From Seison nebaliae (lineage: Eukaryota; Rotifera; Pararotatoria; Seisonacea; Seisonidae): DNA of 64,000 bases. The stretch spans positions 78,986 to 142,985 of the forward strand of contig JALJEE010002175.1 in NCBI GenBank assembly GCA_023231475.1, read 5' to 3'. Numbering within the stretch: position 1 is the stretch's first letter; the number at the start of each line of letters is the position of its first letter. The position numbers and the translations under genes are program-made. Shown piece by piece: positions 1-10,178 of the stretch. The notes under the pieces were generated by a model, which had not been told where the DNA came from, did no database searches, and saw only the letters and a program-made list of their open reading frames with translations.

Positions 1-100
1 AAATAAAAATAATTAGAGAATTATTTTCGAATGTTTCTCTCGAAAGACTTTTCTCCATTCATTCTATAGAGACCAAAATTTGGTCGTTTTCCGTTTCATA

Positions 101-987
101 ATGTCCTCCATTTCCGAACAATCAACTTCCAATAAGTTCATTTAAAATATTTTGTAAAATCTTTTCTTAATTTTTTTTTCTTATAGATCTCCGAAGAAAC
201 GAGCATGTCGTTTAAGATTATCAACTTCCACTTTGATTTGCCGTTCTCATTCATCGATAACTGGCGAAATCACGATAGGTAATCGAACGATCGTTCAACC
301 GATGGTTTCTATTCATGCGACTGATGGACCGATAGTCATCGGTTCCTCCACTCTCATCGAAGAGAAATGTTCCATATTAAATAAGTTATTTTTTGGAAAA
401 TATAAAAAATTCAAAAATTCAATTAATTAATTCAGCTCATTGATTGAAGAGGACAAGAAGAAGAATGAAGAAGAGAAATCGATCAGTTCGACGGAAAAGA
501 ATCAGCATGTGATGATTATTGGAAATTATAATGTGTTCGAAGTGGGATCGATTATTCGATCATCGAAAGTATATCTTATTATTTTTTACGAAAAAAATAA
601 CTTCTGGATTTAGATCGGAGATCAGAATATGGTGGAGACTTATGCGGAAATTGGACCGAATATTGAATTGACTAATAATTGCATAGTGAAAGCAGGAACG
701 AAATTGACGGGTTATATGGTTTTAGAGCCTAATACGATTGTTGGAAGGAGAGAAATATTCCAAATGAATGACGACGTTCCATTATTCGAACCATTAGAAG
801 GACATAAAGATTTGTTCATTGGGAAACATTCGAGTCGTGGAAATAATGTTAGTAAAATTATATTGAAAAATTAATATAAAGCGACATAAATGTCCATTTG
901 TGGGTTTAGCATCACGCATTACTCATCGAACATTTCATCAAAACATTACCTAGTTTCCAACCGATAGTGAAGACGGCACGAAAATGA
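101..987 (+). CDS. DCTN6: Dynactin subunit 6 (p27), five exons
   Basis: Pointed-end component of dynactin, the dynein cofactor that carries cargo along microtubules in the cytosol. I read exons 101-135, 187-384, 436-568, 614-847 and 910-987, all GT-AG and phase-consistent, giving 225 residues against about 190 in vertebrates. The protein carries the left-handed beta-helix hexapeptide pattern: GEITIGNRTIV, GPIVIGSSTLIEE, MIIGNYNVFEVGS, GDQNMVETYAEIG and TNNCIVKAGTKLTG. These line up with DCTN6 segments such as GPIVIGEGNLIEE and IIGTNNVFEVG. The last exon, ending LIEHFIKTLPSFQPIVKTAR, matches the family C-terminal helix, so an earlier in-frame stop inside intron 4 is not the true end. The extra length is mostly a basic N-terminus (KSPKKRACR) and an acidic/lysine-rich loop near residue 85. 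Convergent with the C2 gene, 74 bp between stops. Confidence 0.9.
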
Positions 988-1061
988 AGAATTAATTTAT
1001 GATTTATTTGAATGATGATAATATTTGGTGGATGGTATTTATTAGTTAATTAAACGAATCT

Positions 1062-2396
1062 CTAATCCAATTGGTACCAGTCGAACGGTAATTGTAATGC
1101 GAGATTGATATCGACTAATCCTGACGGTCCCAGAATTAATTTACCGATAACATCTATCGATTGAAATGATTGAGAGAAGAGAATAATGAAAGAAATGAAC
1201 AATTAGAATATAGATCGTTATCGATTGCTTCAATTAAAATATTTATCAATTTCCGATTGAGATCGGCATAAAGACCGTGAACGTCGAAAACGAAATTATT
1301 CTTGTAGGAAGCGAGTGCGTGAGAATTTAAGCAGATCGTCTCGCCCAATTTACTTGTAGCCAATTGTCCACCTCGAATTATTGACACCTTAAATTGCACT
1401 CCTTTCAAATTTAAATTATTTTGTGTAAAAATTTAAATTTATTAAACTAACTTGGATTCTTTCCCGAATATTCGTAACGAATCGTATCGATTGTGACGAG
1501 TAATTCATTTTCGTTAACCAATTTCAATTTAAGACGAATTGATAAAACTGAGTCGTCATTGGGATGTTTAAGATCTTTATAAATTTTTGATGCTTCCGTA
1601 ATGTGCCCAACGGCCACATATTGGTCGAATGCGAAATGAGCTACTCCGATTGTTGTTTGATCTTTCTTTTCCGTACAATCAACCACTTGCAATCGAAGTG
1701 TTTGTTCATGTAATTTCTTCAGTTTACAATTGAATATCAAAATCTCGTGATATTTCGGTTTGAGACCAACAGCTTCCTCTGTTTTTTGTTTCTTCTTTCC
1801 TGGTAATAATTGTACTTCAACGAAAGTTCTGGTTTCTATCGTTCTTTCTGGATCGGCTGCCCAGATATGTTCCGCATTCAATACCGTCACTGTTATCTCT
1901 TTCTTGCCATCATATTGTACGATGAACCACAGACGACCATATTCCCCTATTTGAACCACATAATGTGTTGGGGCGTTCAATCTTTACGAATTTTTAATTT
2001 TTAAATTTTTTCAAAAATCGAACAATCTTTCCGCTTCTTTTTGATTCTCTACTTGTCGTTCCGTCCAATAAGTTACTCGACGATATCGTTCTCTAAATCA
2101 TGAGAATGTTAAAATTTAAAAAACCAAAAAAAAATTTTAGGAACCTCATAACGTCACTGATCATGTTGGGACAATAAGCACCAAAATTTGATTTGACTCG
2201 AATGAACAACCAGAAAATGAAAAGTACGAGAACAATAATGACCAAATACATGATAGTCCAACTCCATGAAACTGAAAGATTAATGAGAAGTTTGAAAGAA
2301 TTCGAAACGTTCATTAAATGAATTGGGATACCGATCAAGTGAATTATCTGCATAATCCATCGGAATATATCCTACTCCATTTAAGATACTGTCCAT
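1062..2396 (-). CDS. Synaptotagmin-like single-pass tandem C2 protein
   Basis: Predicted membrane-anchored tandem C2 protein, as used in vesicle trafficking. Exon 1 gives only Met-Asp. The next starts at SWSWTIMYLVIIV and encodes a strong transmembrane helix (about residues 5-28), followed by a basic linker (RERYRRVTYW). C2A begins at GRLWFIVQYDGKKEITVTVL, which fits the synaptotagmin opening GxLxFxLxYD, and runs to about residue 190. A degenerate C2B follows: FKVSIIRGG, a beta core, then VIGKLILGPSG near the C-terminus, joined through a roughly 50-nt intron that removes an in-frame stop at 1154-1156. The usual calcium-binding loop aspartates are sparse, so calcium independence is likely (inference). 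The C2B half is shorter than in classical synaptotagmins. The subtype (for example 12, 14 or 16-like) cannot be fixed by eye. Confidence 0.75.
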
Positions 2397-2556
2397 TATA
2401 AAATTTTTATAAAATTCAAATTATTTTTTAAATATTCTATTCAAATCATTCCCAATGGCCAACGTCAATGGAATGAATCAGAAAATGAAAATAGATTGAA
2501 ATTTTTATTTTTATTTCACTCAATGGAAAATATTCGATTTCCTGAATCTATGATTT

Positions 2557-3564
2557 TTAATCATCATTAGTTCCACCTTGTTGGAAGAGTTTAGGATCCG
2601 TTTTCACTACATATGGTAAATGAGGAATACGATAATATGGAATTGGTGCCAATCGTCGATTGTCCTTTTTCTTTTCGTCTCCCATCACTTTCATGGGACT
2701 ACCTCGATATATTCGACTATTTAACATCTCGTTAAACCAGCTGATAGAAATATTCTCCATTTGTGAATAAATAAGAGATTTGGGTTCGTTCACTAATTCT
2801 TTGCTGAAAGCGTCCAACCGTTCAAACGGTTGTATTTCCTCTAAGAATCTTGCATTTTCCGTTAAGAAACTTTTGATCCATCCCGAATGAACAGTATATT
2901 GATTCTCATCATCAATCTCCAAATTAATTCGATGTACTAACAAGTAAGTAAGGAAGAATCAGAGAAAAAATTTTTAAATTTTTAAAAAAGAAAAAATTTA
3001 ACAATCGGCTAAATCGGTCGGTTGTTCATATAATTGTTTTTCCAATTGTTTTTTTCTCTTAACTTGATCTGGTTCGTCTCGTTGAGCGTCATCCATCGAT
3101 TCATATACTTCGGGATAAAATCGTTTCAATAAATCAATATTGCACATTATCCATTCTTTAATTAAATTCTGTCGAACGATATCATAATCGGAATCGGCAC
3201 CTTCCTCCCCACCCAACATCGCCAATCGTCGAGAATTGATTGTGGAATAGAAGATGTCTAAATTCTTCCTCTGAAATTCGTGATCGTCTTCACATCGACG
3301 TTGCATGTATTGATCCCACGACTTGAATGATGAGGTATCGGGAGTGAATTTAAATTGATCGATCAATCGTTGCGCCACATAATACAATTGTGGATTGAGT
3401 CGTTTTGTTACTCGTACATTATTGTCATACTCCAATTCGGGATTGGGTAATAATTTCGTTTCTGGTTTTGGAATGAAAATTATTCGATTCTTATAAATCA
3501 ATCGAAACGAATCAAGATTCCTTCGACTATTCCCCTTCAAATGTTCTTGCATTAACAAATTCAT
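2557..3564 (-). CDS. Unrecognised protein, two exons, about 313 aa
   Basis: Exon 1 (3003-3564) starts at ATG (MNLLMQEHLKG) and exon 2 (2557-2936) ends at QQGGTNDD. The 66-nt intron joins in phase as DLADLHRINLEI. The protein is soluble and charged, with no signal peptide, membrane helix or clear catalytic motif. It is rich in Asp/Glu and Arg/Lys, and its C-terminal part has a Pro/Tyr-rich strand (LAPIPYYRIPHLPYVV). I do not recognise the family. Base composition and intron style match neighbouring real genes, and both exons are fully open, so I treat it as a real gene. It lies about 215 bp downstream of another unrecognised gene on the same strand. Confidence 0.65.
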
Positions 3565-3779
3565 TTTTCCTTCTAATTCCTCTTCCTAATTATCACCAAT
3601 TTCAAATGAAACTATAACTGAAACTTAATATATTTCTTTAACTTTTTTTTCTTATTATTCTTTCAGATATTTATATATATATATAATTAAATTTAACTAA
3701 TTTTTATTATAATTATCATTTCCGTTGAAAATTCAAAGTATGTTTTATATGAAAAATTCAGTTGAAAATTTAAAAAAAT

Positions 3780-4376
3780 TTATTTTTCTTCATTTTTATC
3801 CTTCGTCTTTTCCATCACACTCTCGACAATTTCATGAATCATATCATTGATATATAATCCTGTTTCTGCTTTCGTTTGTTCTAACGATTTGCTGCCATCA
3901 TCAGAACTTGATAATAAACTATTAATATTATTTCCACTTATCAATTGCTGATATTTGAACACACTTTCCAATTCTTCTCCACCTTTTCTCGATTCACTCT
4001 CATAATCTTCATATCTCTTCAAACTATTCAATCATTTTTCAAATTCAATAATTCATTCAACAATTATTGTTCAATTTACAAAAACTAACAGAACTTGTCG
4101 TAATTCGGAGAATTCATGACAACCAATAAACGAACCACTAATAACTTCATCGTTCGAATCGACTTGTAATTTATTCACGTTCATTAACACTCGATCTAAC
4201 TTCCTCCCATTATCATCAATATTGGGCAATAACGGTACTGGACGTTCTAATGTTTTGTAGAGTGAAGCGAATTCCATTGTCTCATCGAACTTTTCAGATA
4301 GACCGAAAGTGTCTTCGATTCCTAATTGATGAATTCCATATGGAATTTTTGGTGGCGGTTTTTTTGATGGCATCAA
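3780..4376 (-). CDS. Unrecognised protein, two exons, about 180 aa
   Basis: The first exon starts at a pair of Met codons (MMPSKKPPPKIPYG). The second ends MEKTKDKNEEK. The join through a short intron at about 4034-4086 reads SELRQVLLKRYEDYESESR. Visible features are a basic, proline-rich N-terminus, a middle part with many hydrophobic heptad positions (DRVLMNVNKLQV), a Ser/Asp-rich stretch (SLLSSSDDGSKS) and a charged C-terminal helix. There is no signal peptide or membrane segment. I do not recognise it. Size and composition would suit a small adaptor subunit, but that is only a guess. Confidence 0.6.
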
Positions 4377-4513
4377 AAATTTTGATTTTTTTCACTTATT
4401 TTATTGGAATAAAAAAATGAGAAAGAAATAAAAAGAAAAATCAAATGGTATTCCACTTGGATTAGTCATTCACATTTCTCCTATTTGTCCTTGGGCGGAA
4501 TTTGAGATTTGGA

Positions 4514-4717
4514 TCATTTATCGATTCGATAAATAAATCCCACCAAAATGAAGAAGATCGACACATAAATGAGTAACATACCTCCTGCAAATGCCGTTGG
4601 CATTGTCAACGTTAACGTTCCCATCTCTAAGAAATCTAAGGTGAACTAGTGAGAAAAAATGGTATTACCTTTATCGATGACGGTTCGGAAAGGATTTGGC
4701 ATTTCCTCATTTTCCAT
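4514..4717 (-). CDS. Small single-pass membrane protein, about 53 aa
   Basis: A two-exon micro-gene missed by a length-limited ORF scan. The start exon reads MENEEMPNPFRTVIDK and, after an intron of about 50 nt, continues EMGTLTLTMPTAFAGG, then a hydrophobic helix (MLLIYVSIFFILVGFIY) and RIDK-stop. The intron has good GT and AG ends and the frame is kept. One transmembrane helix with a short charged tail resembles the general plan of small integral membrane proteins, but I do not recognise a family. It is divergent from the small gene at 4848, with 130 bp between starts. Confidence 0.6.
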
Positions 4718-4847
4718 ATTTCTTATAATAAATTTGATTTGATTTTTAATGCGCAATAAATTTTCGTTTATGTTTTTTTTAGTTTTTTTTTTATTTTACT
4801 ATCATCTATTAAACCGGTAACAAATCGTTCTCACTCTTCTTCAAAAA
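4718..4847. promoter_or_regulatory. Shared 130-bp divergent promoter region
   Basis: The 130 bp between the ATG codons of two divergent micro-genes must hold both 5' leaders and core promoters. It is AT-rich, with T and A runs and no clear TATA box. The call rests on layout only. Confidence 0.35.
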
Positions 4848-5090
4848 ATGGAAATGAATCATGAATTCATTTATCGACGGAATACTTTCCCCACTCACAC
4901 TTTAAATAATTATCCGAAAATTGATTCAGAAATGAACGACATATCTGATGTTACAATCCGTCCACGTTACGAAAATCAGAAAAATACGATAAGACACGAA
5001 TATCCAAAGAATGAAAAAGAAGAGGCGTTATATTCATTTTATCATTCGATCCGACGACGACCAAAAGACGATAAAGAAGAGAAGAAATAA
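4848..5090 (+). CDS. Small charged protein, 80 aa, unrecognised
   Basis: A single-exon ORF starts at an A-rich ATG context (aaaaaatgg) and begins MEMNHEFIYRRNTF. It is highly charged, ending SIRRRPKDDKEEKK. It has no membrane segment or signal peptide and looks disordered. Being intronless and short, it could be a chance ORF. Its position directly opposite another small gene, with a good start context, argues modestly for a real gene. Function unknown. Confidence 0.45.
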   Translation: MEMNHEFIYRRNTFPTHTLNNYPKIDSEMNDISDVTIRPRYENQKNTIRHEYPKNEKEEALYSFYHSIRRRPKDDKEEKK

Positions 5091-5188
5091 TTGATTTTCA
5101 AAAATATTTTTAGTAAAATAACATTCCCCCCAAAAAAAATTTAATGGAATTTGAAATTTAAATTTTCCATTTTTTCTACCGTTTTTTT

Positions 5189-6899
5189 TTATTTGGGTCG
5201 TTTTCGATGAGAAGTTTTCCTCTCTCCACTCTCATGACGACGTCGATTGTGATGATCAGAATAATCGCGATGTTTATGTTCTCTTCGATGACCAGAATGA
5301 TGTTTTCGACTTTTCTTCTTCTCATGTCGACGATCGAGGGAGGAATCATCAGATGATTCACTATGACGATATGATGACGACCGTATAGATCGTCGATTAT
5401 GTTTCGATCGTATTGATGGACTTTTTCTATGACGATGATGATGATTTCGTCTCTCCTTCTTTCTCGGTGATGGTTTTTCATGATTCTTCGATTCTTCACT
5501 CCTATCAGAAAAACGGTGAAATGACGATAATTTCTCATCGTCTTCTGATTCGTCAACGAACATTCGATTCAGTTCGCTATTATTCACATCGTCAATACTC
5601 GATTTACTAGGAGATCTTTCGATTGTTCGATTTTCGATATCGGCAAAAACGTTTTTTGGTGTCACCGTTTCCGTACTAATTGGAGTCAAAGGATTCTTTG
5701 TATTCGTTTGTGATATTTTGGCTTTTAAAGAAAAATTAATTTTCATCTTCTCATTACCCAACGACTTTGATGTGAATGGTTTGATATTTTTCTCCTTCTT
5801 TTTCTCTTCCACCGGTTTTTCATAATTATGAATTCTGACTAAATTTGGAATTTCTACTTCTCTTGGTATGGTGGGCGGTGGCGGTGCAATTGGGGGTGCG
5901 GGTGGTGCAGTTATACTCCGACTCAACAATTTCTTCGCAGTAAATTGTAATTTCTTTTTCTTATTCTCCTCTTCCATTATCCATGCTAAAAGAAAGGATA
6001 ATAAAAAGAGGAAAGAAAATGAAGAACTTTGATAATCATGAAGGAAAAGGAGATATTCATTACCATCATCTTCCGTTAGTAATAGATCAATTTTGAGGAA
6101 TGATAACTGAAAAAAAAAATTTTGAAATTTAAAATAAATTAAAATTAAATTTACTAACAATTGCAATTGATTGTTGTTGATTGATTGCTAAAAAAGAAAA
6201 AAAAATTATGAGAAATGTGGAAATGGAAAAAATGAAACGACAATTGTTGATCGGAAAAGTTCTCCAAAAGTTTATCGATGCGATTTAGAATTTAGAAGGA
6301 AAAATTCATTAGAAGATTTTCATCTTCGTCATGAAAAGGGAAATTTTAGAAGAAAATCTCGCAAACAATCTCTTCTATTAGAAATTTAACGAACTTTTCC
6401 GATTTATCAATTTTAATTCCGAATATTTTTTATCTCGAATCTTCCCAAACTTTTTGCTGAGTTCCTTCTCGTTCGACATTTCACGAACGACATTCAATAA
6501 TTCTCTCAGATCTAAAATTCATAATTAAATGGAAATAATGATAATATTAATTAATGGGAATTAACATTCTCTTATTTCGTCATCAATTGTCGATTCTAAT
6601 GAAGATGATGACGGTGGTGGTGGTGGTGGTGGTGCTGGATGATTCTTAGGATGTTCGTTACTGTCAATAGAATTATTGTTATAAGCTGAACCAGAAGGAT
6701 GATTACTTGTAAAAGAAAGGTGATCATTCAACAAATGGTCATTCTTCGACGAACAAATTGACGTCGGTGCAGTTTGTGGGGGAGGAGGTGGTGGTGGAGG
6801 CGGTACAATCATTGACATGGACGGTTGTCCCATGGGTATCATTAGCGGTTGCACTTGACGCGGACCAGATGGATTGAAGAAAGTTGGAACTGATTTCAT
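5189..6899 (-). CDS. Proline-rich and Arg/Ser-rich nuclear-type protein
   Basis: A multi-exon gene starting MKSVPTFFNPSGPRQ. The first exon (6899 to about 6566) is Pro-rich, with two polyproline runs (9 and 7 Pro). A small exon near 6510-6400 encodes a charged helix (REMSNEKELSKKFGKIRDKK). A 29-nt exon near 6150-6180 and one near 6065-6110 (LSFLKIDLLLTEDD) lead into the last exon. That begins WIMEEENKKKKLQFTAKK and ends in a long Arg/Ser/His-rich tail (for example RHRKSPSIRSKHNRR). RS tails and polyproline are typical of nuclear-speckle and pre-mRNA processing proteins, so that is the likely setting (inference). No RRM, SURP or zinc finger is visible. The small internal exons are less certain than the two large ones. 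Confidence 0.6.
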
Positions 6900-7883
6900 G
6901 TTTGTATCGAGAACACTCTGTCTTCAACTTGAATAACGAATAAACTAAAATTTGTTGGGAAGAGAATATTCTCTCAAAATCTATGAGAAATTGTTGTTAT
7001 TGTTCCGAATTAATTAGAAGCTTAAAATTTAAATGATCTATATTTTAATATTACTGATTCAATTTAGTGTCGTTACTATTCGCTAATGTTGTAGATAAAG
7101 AGTGAACAAACGTCGTTGCTCTTTATAATGTAGACAATTTATATTTTTACAATCATTAAAACTGGTTCAAATAAGAAAGTAAGCTCAATTCTTCAACATC
7201 TTCAATTTACCCTCGTCTGTAATTTTCTCAAATCTAACTTTCATATAATTTTTCCTGCAACCTGTCTGAATTTGAACATCTCATTTATCAGTTCATTTTT
7301 GGGTAGTTTTTCAGTAATCGTAATAATCTACATTCGGCATTCTTGAATAATTCAATTACCTGTTCAAACTTTATTTTTACTTATATATACTTTATTTAGA
7401 CAGTTATTAAACAGAAATTAGACATTTGCACTTTATGTGCATTATAAGGCAATATTTAATTTATCTTTATCTTGTATTATAATTTGATTGATATTTTACT
7501 ATCGTAATTATTCTTTGTACTATTTATGAGATTTTCCATTAAGAAACATCGAACAAATTATTAGGAATGAATCATTATCCTGATGAGTTTTTACGAGAAC
7601 TATAAGTTTTGGGAGGAAGAGAATCAGGGGATAATCGCGTAAGAATTGCTGTATTTTGGTTGTTCAAAAAATAAATTAAATAAAATTTGCTTAATAAAAT
7701 CGAATGACAATTAAATAAAGGACAAGAGGAGAATGGTATGAGGATATGACGAAAAGTAAATTGGTGGAGAAGGGTGAAGACAGGACGATGAAAACAAGAT
7801 GGCTCTTAAACTTAAACAAATAATTTGTTCGTTTGTTTCACAACTAAAGTTTCATTTTTCCAATAGGAGATTTATCTAGCATC
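6900..7883. other. Intergenic, nothing recognised
   Basis: About 1 kb of AT-rich DNA between the Pro/RS gene start and the BEN gene stop. It should hold the promoter of the former and the 3' UTR of the latter. I see no ORF, repeat or RNA gene. Confidence 0.5.
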
Positions 7884-10178
7884 TCATCTAGAATTTGTCT
7901 CATTCATGATGGATGGTGTTCCAGCGTTAGTGGAATTCTCCAATTTATCATTCATTCGTTTGCGCAATTCACGGCATTTTGAATTACATGAATCGCGTAC
8001 AGATGGCCACAACTTTTCATAATCGACAGATCCCAATCGTTGACGGAGACAATCTTTTTAGAAGAACTCTTGAAGAAAACTTTAAGTGTAAAAGTGGAAA
8101 CCTTTTAGCAATTGAATTTTGGAAGAGTCTAATGTCTTAAAACGGGAGAATCGTTCGGTGCCATCAGTTCCTGGCATAATACCATACGCCATTTCATCCC
8201 TTGTAAATAGCCGTGTTAATATTGATCGGGCATATCGATTCAATTGTTGCTTTCCTGACCAACTCACAATCTGCATTAGATCATCCCCATTATAATATAC
8301 GGAATGATAATCTTTCTCGAAACTGTTTTGTTCTTGGTCTTCGAATTTCATTTTCTTCCCATTCGTTTCCGAATGTTTCATTGAATCGAGTAACGACTTT
8401 TTGGTGGCTTTGTTGAGGGGGTTTGGAAGAATGTTATTTGAGAATGGAGGATAGTCCTTTGGCATATCATCTACGTCTCTAATAATCTTCTTTTGAGTAT
8501 TGTTGATGGTTTGGAGGAGAGTTTTCAACATCGGTAAGAAATTGTGATTACTCTCGTGATCGGAAGATCTGGTTTCATTGTTCGTTTCAGAATTGGATAA
8601 TAAATTAGTTTGGATAAGAAAATTTTGGAGATTGTCCTGTTGGAATAAGGAATTATTAAAATTGATATTATTCTGATCATTGTTAATTGTTGATGATTTA
8701 TCCGTTTTGATGGAATTACTATCAGATAAGTTAATGGAAGAGGTGGGAGATGTTTGTGCTTTTCTCAAAATATTCGAAGGAGAATTATTGAAATTGGAAG
8801 TGAAATTGAGATTGTTGCCATTGGTGGAAGTGTTACCAAAATCGTTGGTGAGAGCCGAAATGGTTTTTTGAGTGTTGATGCTGGTGGGAGTGGAATTGTT
8901 CTGTAAGTTTTGTTTGGCTTCCGATATTCGTTGTAACCAATTCTTATAGAATGTGGTGAATCGACTTGGATCCTCATTCTTTTCATTTAAACTTTTCTTT
9001 TTATTATTTAAATGATTATTTTGACGGTAATTATCCGTTACGGCAATTGGTGCACTCTGCTGGAAGTAAGAATATTGATTAGTTAATAATTGTTGGAGCA
9101 TTGTGCGGAAATTAGAATGTTGCAACAATTCGGACGATTCGTTACAATTGAAATTATTATTTAACTCATTAAAATGAGAAAGAATTTGTGAGAATTGCAT
9201 ATTATTCCCCTCATCGGACACATTGTTTATTGACGTTGTGTTTGATGTGGTATTAGACGAAGGAACAGAAGAAGACGTTGTTGTGGTCGTTGAAGAAATA
9301 TTATGTTGATCGTTTAACTGTTGTTGTTGTTGTTGTTTAAGAATTGAGAGGAATTTTGATAAATTAAATTCGTTATTATCCAATTTATCTTCATTATTAT
9401 TGTTGTTGTTGTTACTATTATTATTATTGTTGTTGTTTTTGCTGTTGTTGCTGTTGTTATTTTGATGTTGATTTTCATTATCATAATTTACCGGGTTTTG
9501 TTGATAATTATCTTTATTGTTGTTGTTGTTGTTGTTGTCGTTGTTATTATGATTGTTGTTATTATGACTAGGTAACAGGGTATTTAAATTAGATATTTTA
9601 TTATTAAACATTCCATTCAATTCCATACCATTTAGACCGATATCATGATGGAGGTCGTTGTGGTCTTTGGGGAACTTGCGTTTTTTATCCTTCTCATCCA
9701 TGTGACAAGAGCATTGGCAGAAGAGATTCTCTTTGTCTAACGAATCATTGGAACGTTTGAGAAACAGCTTTAATAGAGTTTCCATTTTATCAACTTTGAT
9801 CTCCAAGTGATTTATGGAGGAAGCAAATGAAGAGGATAATAATTGAAAACGATCTCTGATTAATTGCAACACATTTGTTTCTAAAGTCTGTTGTTTATTT
9901 TGAATGTCTTCTTCTTCTTCTTCTTCTTCCATTGAATCTATCGGAGGAGTTTCTTTTCTTTCCTCGTTATTCATCTCATCAATTCTTTCTACCATTTCTT
10001 CATCATCTACATTCTCCTCTTCATTATTGCCCGTTATTCCCTTATTGTCGTCTTCATTCCGATCTAATTCGCAGTTATCCTCGTTCTCGTCGAAGATGCA
10101 ATGTTCATTTTCTTTCAATTCCGAATTAAATCTCTTTTCATTTTCGTTCAAATGAATTTTTTGTTCATTTCGCAACAT
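7884..10178 (-). CDS. BEN-domain DNA-binding protein, 748 aa
   Basis: Two exons, 8102-10178 and 7884-8053, are split by a 48-nt intron. Start ATG gives MLRNEQKIHLNENEKRF. The first half is acidic and disordered, with a Glu run (MEEEEEEED), a short Cys/His patch (FCQCSCHMDEK), long poly-Asn stretches and a Gln run. A BEN domain fills the last 100 or so residues: LNRYARSILTRLFTRDEMAYG, then, across the splice, KIQLLKDCLRQRL, LWPSVRDSCNSKCRELRKR. This matches the BEN pattern (LTRxLFTRDEL ... LD ... DCVxxRF ... W..VR..CN.KCR). Without the intron the BEN helix is cut off by a stop, which supports the join. BEN proteins of insects (Insensitive, Elba factors) bind DNA and act as repressors or insulators. 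A similar nuclear role is inferred. Upstream lie nearly 6 kb without genes. Confidence 0.85.
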
